Shown piece by piece: positions 23,761-30,766 of a stretch of 32,438 nucleotides of DNA. Below the pieces are notes generated by a model. The model was not told the origin of the DNA and did not search any database. It saw only the letters and a program-made list of their open reading frames with translations. The first letter of the stretch is position 1. Each line of letters starts with the position of its first letter. This DNA comes from Deltaproteobacteria bacterium (GTDB lineage Bacteria; Desulfobacterota; Binatia; UBA9968), in NCBI GenBank assembly GCA_023250515.1, contig JAHFAO010000013.1:1-32438 (forward strand), given 5' to 3'. The translations under genes and the position numbers were made by a program.

Positions 23761-24912
23761 ATGAAGTACAAGGCCAAATATATCTTTTATGGGGGAATTC
23801 TTATTGCAAACGGAATGATGCTTTTATTGCTCAACCGGTGGGCTAATCACCACCCCAAATTTTCACCTTCGCATCATTCACATGCAAGGGAAGTTGGGAA
23901 GAAGGAACTCGACGGGGTCATTCAAAAGGACTCAAAAGATATTTTCCGAAAGGAGGACGCGTTATTTTCTTACGTTAAAAAATTCGGTCTCAGGCAAACC
24001 ATAGCGCGCCTACACGAACTGGCACCTCTCTATGGAGACTGCCATCAGCCGGCGCATCAAGCCGGACGCCTTGCTTACAAGATTCATTCCACTGAAGCAT
24101 TTCGCTCGGTCACAAGCCAATGTCATGCAGGGGGCTTTCATGGCGCGATCGAGGCCTACTTCAGTGAACATGGAACGAAAAACCTCTCGAGGGACGTGAA
24201 GGTTATATGCAGCTCTGAATTAAATAGGTTTTACACTCACCAATGCATACACGGTATTGGACACGGCCTCATGGCGGCGGCCAACTATGAACTTTTTGTT
24301 GCATTAAAAAATTGTGACCTCCTCAGCGAGAGGCAAGGTTCCTGCTGGTCGGGAGTTTTTATGGAAAATATCGTTGGGGGTCTCGCCGGACATGAAGGCC
24401 ATTCCATACGCTCCACAAAATATTTGAATGACGACCCGCACTATCCTTGCACGATTATTGAGGAGAAATACAAATCGTCTTGTTACTTACTCCAGACGTC
24501 CCGGATGATGCAATTATTCAGTGGCGATTTTTCGAAATTAGCCTCTGCCTGTTCTGAAGCCCCAAGGAATTACCGGCGCGTTTGTTTTGAGAGTATGGGG
24601 CGCGATGTGGGGGGAGTGCATCGGGGCAATCCTGCCGCTGCTATCGCGTCATGTTCAGATGCGCCTCGAGGAGAGCTTCGAATCGGGTGTTTGACTGGGG
24701 CGGTTCAAGATGAATTTTGGGATCCGACCGGACAGGATAATGCTCTTAATTTTTGTAAACATCTAGAACATAAAGCGGAGAAAGATGCCTGTTATAGAAC
24801 TATCTTTTCGCGCGCGCCCCAAATTCTCTCTTCAAAAGAGGATTTAAAAAGCTTTTGCTCAAAGGCTGAAGCCTTGTATCGAGGTGCCTGCCTGAACGGA
24901 ATAGCCAGTTAG
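23761..24912 (+). CDS. Exported Cys/His-rich repeat protein, unknown family, copy 2
   Basis: A paralogue of the preceding protein. I use ATG 23761 (383 aa) because GAGG lies 9 nt before it; ATG 23740 is in frame but AAGGAG nearly touches it. The N-terminal helix YIFYGGILIANGMMLLLL anchors or exports it. Numbered from ATG 23761, motifs match copy 1 in order: HxxxHxxGR (CHQPAHQAGR, 94-103), GFHGAIEAY, CIHGIGHGLM (162-171), CWSGVFMENIV (195-205), GHEGH, PCTIIEEKY...CYLLQ, and CFESMGRDVGG. Five Cys pairs at 230/241, 264/275, 298/310, 332/344 and 366/377 recur every 34 residues. Fifteen Cys align with copy 1. It lacks the long His insert and the Cys of the CYHG motif, so the two have diverged in possible metal sites. 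Function unknown. Confidence 0.8.
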   Translation: MKYKAKYIFYGGILIANGMMLLLLNRWANHHPKFSPSHHSHAREVGKKELDGVIQKDSKDIFRKEDALFSYVKKFGLRQTIARLHELAPLYGDCHQPAHQAGRLAYKIHSTEAFRSVTSQCHAGGFHGAIEAYFSEHGTKNLSRDVKVICSSELNRFYTHQCIHGIGHGLMAAANYELFVALKNCDLLSERQGSCWSGVFMENIVGGLAGHEGHSIRSTKYLNDDPHYPCTIIEEKYKSSCYLLQTSRMMQLFSGDFSKLASACSEAPRNYRRVCFESMGRDVGGVHRGNPAAAIASCSDAPRGELRIGCLTGAVQDEFWDPTGQDNALNFCKHLEHKAEKDACYRTIFSRAPQILSSKEDLKSFCSKAEALYRGACLNGIAS

Positions 24913-24930
24913 CTCTGGAAGTGACCTGAA

Positions 24931-24956
24931 GGTTGCGACACCTCTCGTCTGCAACC
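24931..24956. terminator. Small hairpin between convergent genes
   Basis: GGTTGC (24931-24936) pairs with GCAACC (24951-24956), with GAC/GTC able to extend the stem across a one-base bulge. It lies between the stops of the Cys/His-rich protein and ssb. There is no T run, so a terminator role is weakly supported. Confidence 0.35.
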
Positions 24957-24973
24957 AGGAATCTTGGCGACAA

Positions 24974-25399
24974 TCAAAACGGGATATCATCGTCGAAAGG
25001 TGGGGTCTGTGCACCAGGAGAGGATTCTCCAGAGGGTTCGCCTTCTGCTTCCGGTGCCACTCGTGTTCCGCCTCCTCCTCCTAGGAACCTGACCCTCTGA
25101 GCGACGATTTCAGTCATATAGCGTTTGTTGCCGCTCTTATCGTCAAAGGAGCGGGTGCGGATGCTGCCCTCGACAAAGACCTGCCTTCCTTTGGCCAGAT
25201 ACTGAGCGCAGGTTTCGCCCTGTTTGCCCCAGACTATGATGTTATGCCACTCCGTCCTCTCTTGGCGGTTGCCGTCGGTGTCATTCCACACTTCAGAGGT
25301 GGCGATTGGAAACCGCGCCACCGCCCGGCCATTGGCCGTATAGCGCACCTCAGGATCTTTGCCGAGATTGCCGATGAGGATTACCTTGTTAACCGACAT
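24974..25399 (-). CDS. ssb: Single-stranded DNA-binding protein
   Basis: Binds and protects single-stranded DNA in replication, repair and recombination. It is 141 aa. An OB-fold at 1-105 opens with the classic [21 protein letters not shown], then [34 protein letters not shown] and [15 protein letters not shown] Gly/Pro/Glu-rich disordered tail follows and ends in the acidic tip DDDIPF that recruits partner proteins. GGAGGG precedes the ATG. It stands alone; an unusual set of repeats lies just upstream at 25423-25493. Confidence 0.96.
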   Translation of the reverse strand: MSVNKVILIGNLGKDPEVRYTANGRAVARFPIATSEVWNDTDGNRQERTEWHNIIVWGKQGETCAQYLAKGRQVFVEGSIRTRSFDDKSGNKRYMTEIVAQRVRFLGGGGGTRVAPEAEGEPSGESSPGAQTPPFDDDIPF

Positions 25400-25422
25400 G
25401 AGGACCCTCCATTAAGGGAGCC

Positions 25423-25493
25423 AGTGATTTAGTGAATTAGTGATCTAGTGAGTTAGGGTTCAATCCTAAATCACTAGTCCCTAGATCACTAAT
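25423..25493. repeat. 8-bp tandem repeats with interlocking inverted repeats, upstream of ssb
   Basis: Four consecutive 8-bp units AGTGAnnT run from 25423 to 25454. Two inverted-repeat pairs interlock: AGTGATTTAG (25423-25432) with CTAAATCACT (25466-25475), and ATTAGTGATCTAG (25436-25448) with CTAGATCACTAAT (25481-25493). Because the arms cross, the two stems are alternatives or a pseudoknot. The array lies 24-94 bp before the ssb start codon. The rest of 25400-25587 shows no gene. Confidence 0.85.
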
Positions 25494-25587
25494 CCCAGAC
25501 AGACCTTATCGCTACCAAAACCTTTAGTCAATAAAAATTGCGGGCTACCCTCAACGCAAGGGATACCTAGGAAGTTTGTAGGAAACC

Positions 25588-26748
25588 TTATAAGTTTGGG
25601 TAGACAGGGATCATGTCCTGGCGGTAGGTCCACTGCTTTAACGGTTGCCCCTCCGCTAGCGCCTGCAACTCCCGCTCCCAGATCTTGCGCAGCAGGATTA
25701 CGCCAGCATCGCTAAGCCCCAAATGCTCCCGCCTGCGGTCAGCTATCTTCCCCTGTCCAGTCTGCGCAATTTCATCCTCGATAATGACGTAATCCGTACG
25801 ATTCGGATCGATATCACTTAGCTGCAACTTCCCACTAAGGACTGCCTTGACCAGCTCCGCTCGACTTGAAGCTTCCATAGTTCTCTTTTGTCGGCGACCC
25901 TCCAACCATCGGCGGGCATAATCCCCTTTCAGAGGAATCGCGCGTACTTCAAAATGAATGTGATTTTCGTCGTCAACCGGCACCTTGAATAAGATCACGT
26001 CTGCGCGTTTGATGTCTGAATCCACGACTTGTCCGTTCACATAGTTAATATTCGGCATCCCAAAAAAAGCGACCACCTCCGCGCCATTGGGATAGCTGAC
26101 GTTTCTTTTAATCCCCCAGTCCGTCTCCTCGACCGTAATCCTAGGGTCGCCTTTAACAATTTGATCGCGCGCGGTTTCGCGATGCCTCTTATGTACGAAC
26201 CGTACGTGAGCATTGTCTAACGAATTGTCTATGTTGTTGAAGTAGTTACATATACGATTCCATCTTACCACGTCGAGGACAATGTCAGGGTCTGCCAATT
26301 TCGGATACCTAGTAAACGGCGGCGGTTCCCCTTCTCCAAGATAGGCGAAAATGAGACCTATATGCTCTTGGACTGGATAGCTCGGGATGCGGATTTTGTT
26401 CGCGAAGGGTTTAGGCTCTGCCGGCTGCTCAATACATTGCCCGGAGCCGTCATACTTCCATCCGTGGTAGAAGCAGCGAATGCAATCCCCCTCGACCCAT
26501 CCCAATGACAGCTGCGTTCCGCGATGGGGGCACCGGAATCCTACTAGATGAGGAGTTCCGCGCTCACCACCGCGATAGAGAGTGAAGTCCTCGTCCATGA
26601 TCCGGATCGGCACTGCCCGCCCAGGAGGGAGCTCATGCGAGCAATACACTGGTTGCCAGAAAGTGCGTAAGTACCTTCCGGCTAATGTCCCAGGTGCTGT
26701 GTGAACAAAATCCTTGTAGTCCAATTCTGCAGACATAACTAATGTCAC
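25588..26748 (-). CDS. Rieske [2Fe-2S] oxygenase, ring-hydroxylating alpha-subunit type
   Basis: A terminal oxygenase of 386 aa resembling phthalate 4,5-dioxygenase or vanillate demethylase-type enzymes. The Rieske cluster ligands are visible as CPHRGTQLSLGWVEGDCIRCFYHGWKYDG (C-x-H ... C-x2-H, about residues 73-101). The catalytic domain has the mononuclear-iron region NYFNNIDNSLDNAHVRFVHKRHRE, with Asn/Asp and two His in the usual order. It hydroxylates or demethylates an organic substrate using electrons from a separate reductase, which is absent here. Its ATG overlaps the ComA-like gene stop by 4 bp (26745-26748), so the two are translationally coupled. The substrate is unknown. Confidence 0.9.
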   Translation of the reverse strand: MTLVMSAELDYKDFVHTAPGTLAGRYLRTFWQPVYCSHELPPGRAVPIRIMDEDFTLYRGGERGTPHLVGFRCPHRGTQLSLGWVEGDCIRCFYHGWKYDGSGQCIEQPAEPKPFANKIRIPSYPVQEHIGLIFAYLGEGEPPPFTRYPKLADPDIVLDVVRWNRICNYFNNIDNSLDNAHVRFVHKRHRETARDQIVKGDPRITVEETDWGIKRNVSYPNGAEVVAFFGMPNINYVNGQVVDSDIKRADVILFKVPVDDENHIHFEVRAIPLKGDYARRWLEGRRQKRTMEASSRAELVKAVLSGKLQLSDIDPNRTDYVIIEDEIAQTGQGKIADRRREHLGLSDAGVILLRKIWERELQALAEGQPLKQWTYRQDMIPVYPNL

Positions 26749-27683
26749 CGTTGCGCAAGGTTTGGGTCAATGGGATAATCTTCTTTCCACCAATCTTCTG
26801 CCGTCTTACCTCTGTTTTTGACCAGGGACTTTAACCAAAGCATGCTTGTGCTCTTGCTCGGCCCCTTAACAAATGTGATCCCTCGACGGACCCCTTCAAT
26901 GTAACGTATCTCTTCTATGAGTTCGCCCCCTCCCATATTGACATCAGGTCCGAAATTGCGCACTGCCCAGAAACGGTGACACATGCGAACGTCAAAAGGC
27001 AATTGGCCAGTGATTTCAATAAAAATCTTCTCCAAACCTACCGCTTCCACAATCTCACGGATTTGCCGGGTGCCCTGCTCCTTTTCACCGTAATCCCCGA
27101 TAGCTTCACGGATGACGCGGCTCTCCAGAAACACGTGCTCGCAACCAGCAGCCAGAAGTCGTCTTGTCTCTGTGATAATCGCTTCGACGTTCAATAAACC
27201 TCGTCCAGCCCTAGCCCGATCGCCCTCTTCCCATTTCTGGCCAACTTCCCCTTCAAGTTTTAAGCCCAACTCGCGAGCCATAGCAAAGTAACGCAACTCA
27301 TCTTCATGGGCCTTCTTGATGGTCTCCTCGGCACCTAGGAAGTGGGTATCTATCTGAATATGGGTGAAGCCTATGTCGCGCACAGTGCGCAGGTATTGGC
27401 CGGCCTTGCCTTGGTAATAGGCTATGGCAAACATGGGATCATCAATGGCCACATTCACTCTGTGGTCGCGATAGAGCTTCACCTTATCCTCAATCACACG
27501 CCAGGGCATAAACACACAGGTCACAGGAAATTTGACATAATCGACGTACTCTCCCCATGCCTCGAGCATGTCCCTTACCCACGTCGTGGAGTGTCCCTGC
27601 TCAAGAACAGTTGTGAGACCTCGGGTGCGGGGTTTTTGACTGCGCGGGGCCAGCTCTAAAAAATCCAAAAATCGTCTCTCCAT
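26745..27683 (-). CDS. Phosphosulfolactate synthase (ComA)-like TIM-barrel protein
   Basis: A 312-aa protein that I assign to the ComA family, whose known member joins sulfite and phosphoenolpyruvate to (2R)-phosphosulfolactate in coenzyme M synthesis. Supporting features are the N-terminal FLELAPRSQKPRTRGLTTVLEQG, VDYVKFP, KVKLYRDHRVNVAIDDPMFAIAYYQGKAGQYLRTVRDIGFTHIQID, and LGLKLEGEVGQKW, which follow the family order. Some active-site stretches differ: where I recall a Gly-rich GGTLFE-like loop, this protein has IDDPMFA. It also carries a C-terminal extension (WWKEDYPIDPNLAQR). A bacterial homologue in an operon with a Rieske oxygenase is unlikely to make coenzyme M. It may cleave or form a C-S or similar bond in sulfonate metabolism, or have a new reaction. 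Confidence 0.75.
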   Translation of the reverse strand: MERRFLDFLELAPRSQKPRTRGLTTVLEQGHSTTWVRDMLEAWGEYVDYVKFPVTCVFMPWRVIEDKVKLYRDHRVNVAIDDPMFAIAYYQGKAGQYLRTVRDIGFTHIQIDTHFLGAEETIKKAHEDELRYFAMARELGLKLEGEVGQKWEEGDRARAGRGLLNVEAIITETRRLLAAGCEHVFLESRVIREAIGDYGEKEQGTRQIREIVEAVGLEKIFIEITGQLPFDVRMCHRFWAVRNFGPDVNMGGGELIEEIRYIEGVRRGITFVKGPSKSTSMLWLKSLVKNRGKTAEDWWKEDYPIDPNLAQR

Positions 27684-27748
27684 GGGTCCATCTCCGTTCC
27701 TTCATCCGCTGCCTCTATCAGCAGAGCGTGCTGACTCCAATCTCCATC

Positions 27749-28738
27749 CTATGGTCCCGGCCTCCATCCCTTTGCTTGGATCTCTGCGCCGACCCTTCTC
27801 GCTATAGAGAAGTCAAAAATCTTGCTTAAGGGAGGGGGTTCCTTGAGATCCATGCGTTTTAGAACATGTTCAACGGCCTTTTTCTGCATTTCTTCACTTA
27901 TGGTTCCATCCTGGGTCATAGCCGGCCGAACGACCTGGTCGTAGGCCTTGCCAGCAAGGTCTTCTTTGACCTGCAGATAACGGGCTAAGATAGGAATGGT
28001 TCCCGGGCGGTTGTCCCGGATATGTAGAAACCCTCTGAATGTCCCGCGGATAAATTTTTCCATCATGGGTGGATCTGACTGAAGAAGTGCCTCTCTCACA
28101 AGAATGCTCCCCTGAAGCTCTACTAGATCCTGCTTGATGAAAGATACGAGCTCTCGGAATCCGGATTCTTCAGCCCTAAAGGTTAAGGGAGGGGAAAGCA
28201 TAGCCGCATCTACGACCCCACTATGCAGTCCGCTGTAGATGGTTGGCATGATACCTAAGCTCAGAATCGCCACCTCCCGGCCTCCCTCCAGACCGTTCCT
28301 CCTTAAGATCTCTCGTAGTAGAGAATCAGGGCCACTCCCAATTCCGGAAACACCGACTCTTTTCCCTTTAAGCTCTTTGACGTCGCGGATATCGGGCCTG
28401 GCGTAAAGCCAGAACATGGGTCGGTTATAGGTTGTAAACAGGAAGCGGAGAGGTGCGCCTCGGAGAAGCGGGGGAAGGCCAGCGCCGCCCACCGTGGCGA
28501 TATCCACATCCCCACCCACTAACGCTCGACTAGCAATCGGCGCGCTCATTAAAATAAGCTCGACTTCCAGCCCTTCCTCCTTGTAATAACCCTTTTCTTT
28601 AGTCGTGGTGAAGGCGAGCACCGCGTGAGTGGTGCTTGGGATGGCCACTCTGACACTTCTTGCTTCCGCTGCACTGATGAAGCCAAAGAGAGTCAAAAAC
28701 CATACAACGATTCTCAACCGCAGCTTCCGTCGCATCAT
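27749..28738 (-). CDS. ABC transporter substrate-binding protein, SsuA/TauA (NMT1) type
   Basis: A periplasmic solute-binding protein of 329 aa. It has a signal peptide to about residue 26 (ISAAEA), then RVAIPSTTHAVLAFTTTKEKGYYKEEGLEVELILM, the opening of the NMT1/THI5-like and sulfonate-binding (SsuA/TauA) group. GDVDIATVGGAG, VKELKGKRVGVSGIGSGPDSLLREILRRNGL and GVVDAAMLSPP follow in the usual two-lobe order. Relatives bind alkanesulfonates, taurine, pyrimidine precursors or aromatic acids. No permease or ATPase gene is adjacent, so it must use a transporter encoded elsewhere. It lies 65 bp before the ComA-like gene and 106 bp after the dehydrogenase gene on the same strand, and is presumably the uptake part of that operon. 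Confidence 0.88.
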   Translation of the reverse strand: MMRRKLRLRIVVWFLTLFGFISAAEARSVRVAIPSTTHAVLAFTTTKEKGYYKEEGLEVELILMSAPIASRALVGGDVDIATVGGAGLPPLLRGAPLRFLFTTYNRPMFWLYARPDIRDVKELKGKRVGVSGIGSGPDSLLREILRRNGLEGGREVAILSLGIMPTIYSGLHSGVVDAAMLSPPLTFRAEESGFRELVSFIKQDLVELQGSILVREALLQSDPPMMEKFIRGTFRGFLHIRDNRPGTIPILARYLQVKEDLAGKAYDQVVRPAMTQDGTISEEMQKKAVEHVLKRMDLKEPPPLSKIFDFSIARRVGAEIQAKGWRPGP

Positions 28739-28844
28739 AGAAACTCTACTTGGTATTCCCTATTGGCCTTCACACAGTCCTATCACTCACCTCTCAACAG
28801 CGGAAGCTTTAGTATCGCAGGATTTGCCATAATGTCCAATCTTA

Positions 28845-29681
28845 CTATTTTTCATCGATCCCCAGCGTCCGAGCTAGGAGCTGTTGGGTAAGGGCCACTC
28901 CAGGGAGGGAAATGCCGAGATCGTGAGCCAGCTCAAGGGCAGGGCATAAACTCTTGTAGAAGACCTCCATGCGCTGCCGCCGGATAGGCATGGGGGCAGC
29001 GACGAGCTTAAATCGCTCAAACCAGTTATCTGCGACATAGCTTTGTCCTGCACTAGCGTGGATGACTTCCTGCAGGGCCTTGAAATCCAGGCCGGTTCTT
29101 TCACCTAACAACATCCCCTCGGACATCGCAAGCATGTTGAAGCAAACGATGATCTGTTGGATGATCTTGGTTGTAGCGCCCATTCCGATGTCACCCATAT
29201 GGAAGATATTTGCCCCCGAGGTGGCAAACACTGGACGGCATTTCTTCAACAGCTCCTTATCTCCTCCCACCATGTAACATAAAGTCCGATCCAGTGCTCC
29301 CCTTTCTCCGCCACTCACTTGTGCATCCAATACCCCAACTCCTCTGGCCCCGGCCAGTTCAGCGATATTTCTCGCTGTCTTTGGGAGCACCGTACTGTGA
29401 ATCGCGATGATGCTGCCAGGCGCGGCGCTCCCGAGCACTCCTCTCTCCCCCAGCACTACGGCTTCCACTTGAGCATCGTCCACTACGGCCAACTCAAGGA
29501 TCTCTCCGTGCTTACCGACCTCTCCTGCAGAATGAGCAATTTTTGCCCCCAGACCAGCAAGTTCCTTTAACGGATCCTCCCGAAGGTCGTAGACCATCAG
29601 ATCAAAGCCAGCTTTCACTACATTCATGGCCATAGGCTTACCAATAGTACCAAGGCCAATGAAACCGACCTTCGTCGTCAT
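28845..29681 (-). CDS. 3-hydroxyisobutyrate dehydrogenase family (beta-hydroxyacid dehydrogenase)
   Basis: A NAD(P)-dependent beta-hydroxyacid dehydrogenase of 278 aa. The frame runs further up to 29834, but the real start is ATG 29681 (MTTKVGFIGLGTIGKPMA), where the Rossmann GxGxxG begins at once and AAGGGGGAAGAG stands just upstream. Other marks are DAQVSGGERGA (substrate-binding motif DxPVSGG), the catalytic Lys region GMGATTKIIQQ, and the C-terminal domain with LARTLGIDEK. Members oxidise or reduce 3-hydroxyisobutyrate, tartronate semialdehyde, sulfolactaldehyde and others. It is first in the four-gene operon with the binding protein, the ComA-like protein and the Rieske oxygenase. Confidence 0.9.
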   Translation of the reverse strand: MTTKVGFIGLGTIGKPMAMNVVKAGFDLMVYDLREDPLKELAGLGAKIAHSAGEVGKHGEILELAVVDDAQVEAVVLGERGVLGSAAPGSIIAIHSTVLPKTARNIAELAGARGVGVLDAQVSGGERGALDRTLCYMVGGDKELLKKCRPVFATSGANIFHMGDIGMGATTKIIQQIIVCFNMLAMSEGMLLGERTGLDFKALQEVIHASAGQSYVADNWFERFKLVAAPMPIRRQRMEVFYKSLCPALELAHDLGISLPGVALTQQLLARTLGIDEK

Positions 29682-29907
29682 CACTCTTCCCCCTTTGAAA
29701 ATAAGCCTTCCGTGATCTACTCCTGCCAGATCGATCTTTGAATCATTAAGATAAAAGCAGCGCTGCGAGTATACGAAACAACATAAACACCATACTACTG
29801 TTGTTTTCAACACCCGACACTTCTCTCTAGTCACAAAAATGCTCTAGCATTGATGCCGAAGGGTCCCTCACAAGATCTAATCTTAATAGCCTTAACCGGC
29901 CATTTTA

Positions 29908-29936
29908 TTGCTTTTTTATCTCTTGTCGATTAGAAT
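29908..29936 (+). promoter_or_regulatory. Sigma-70-type promoter for plsC and RNase J
   Basis: TTGCTT (29908-29913), 17-bp spacer, TAGAAT (29931-29936): good spacing and 4-5 matches per box. It lies in the 307-bp divergent gap (29682-29988) between the dehydrogenase and plsC. Apart from this AT-rich promoter region I see no gene, repeat or strong hairpin in that gap. Confidence 0.55.
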
Positions 29937-29988
29937 AGAATCTCCCTATTTTTAATTGATTGGCTTTGCTAAAAATAAGTTTTATTTC

Positions 29989-30756
29989 ATGCGCTACAGC
30001 CTCAAGCTGTTTCTCATCGTTTTGATTACTTTCCCGATAGGTCTTCTTGTTATCTTCTTGGGTCTCTTGGATCGCAGAGGAAAGCTTGCTTATGGAGTTT
30101 CCCGATTCTGGAGTTGGGCGATTCTAAAGATTGGTGGCATCCGGCTAAAGGTTCAAGGCTTGGACCATCTCGATCCGAGTCGCCAATATATTTTTATGGC
30201 TAACCATCAGAGCAATATGGACATCCCGGCGTTGGTTCAGAGTCTCACCAAGTTCCAACTACGGTGGGTGGCAAAGAAGGAGCTACTCCTTGTCCCTCTG
30301 TTTGGCTGGGCCCTATGGGCTTCAAGGAACATCATTGTGGACAGATCCAATCGCCTGAAGGCTATGGCTAGTTTGAGAAAGGCCAGGGAGAAGATTGAAG
30401 GGGGTGTTTCCGTGGTCCTTTTCCCCGAAGGGACTCGCAGCCTCAGTGGACAGCTCCTGCCATTCAAAAGGGGCGGCTTTGTGCTGGCTGTTAGGACGCA
30501 GACCCCTATTGTCCCTATCACGATCAAGGGTAGTGGAACCATTCTGCCAAAGGGAGATTGGCGTATCAGGGGAGGGGAAATAGAGGTCATTGTCAGTGAG
30601 CCCGTTCACTTAGGCCAATATCGTCCTGGGAATCTCCGGAGCCTTCTGAACCGCGTGCGCGGCATTATAGAGTCTCACTTTCGGCACCACGCTGGCTCTC
30701 CCAGCGATGGTTCTAATGGCAGGCAGTCCGCGGTTCCTGCAGAGGCCTTATCATAG
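29989..30756 (+). CDS. plsC: 1-acyl-sn-glycerol-3-phosphate acyltransferase
   Basis: An inner-membrane enzyme that acylates lysophosphatidic acid to phosphatidic acid in phospholipid synthesis. It has an N-terminal hydrophobic helix (about 5-28), acyltransferase motif I NHQSNMD (H73-x4-D78), motif II near SRNIIVDR, motif III FPEGTRS (145-151) and motif IV VPITIKGSG. I start at ATG 29989 (MRYSLKLF); a TTG at 29956 adds 11 residues but has no ribosome site. The RNase J gene begins 10 bp after its stop, so the two form an operon behind the promoter at 29908. A housekeeping gene with no unusual features. Confidence 0.92.
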   Translation: MRYSLKLFLIVLITFPIGLLVIFLGLLDRRGKLAYGVSRFWSWAILKIGGIRLKVQGLDHLDPSRQYIFMANHQSNMDIPALVQSLTKFQLRWVAKKELLLVPLFGWALWASRNIIVDRSNRLKAMASLRKAREKIEGGVSVVLFPEGTRSLSGQLLPFKRGGFVLAVRTQTPIVPITIKGSGTILPKGDWRIRGGEIEVIVSEPVHLGQYRPGNLRSLLNRVRGIIESHFRHHAGSPSDGSNGRQSAVPAEALS

Positions 30757-30766
30757 GGGTAACCTA

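Noticed and set aside
22393-24912. Cys/His-rich pair considered as multihaem cytochromes c
   Set aside because: Neither protein contains a CxxCH haem-attachment motif; the Cys occur in C-x10/11-C pairs instead.
25423-25493. AGTGA repeats considered as a CRISPR or attachment site
   Set aside because: Units of 8 bp with no spacers, and no integrase or tRNA nearby.
29682-29834. 51-codon N-terminal extension of the hydroxyacid dehydrogenase
   Set aside because: The Rossmann motif begins right after ATG 29681, which has a good ribosome site; the extension has no family similarity.
30707-30766. Longer start for RNase J overlapping plsC
   Set aside because: ATG 30767 has a ribosome site and begins at the conserved family N-terminus.
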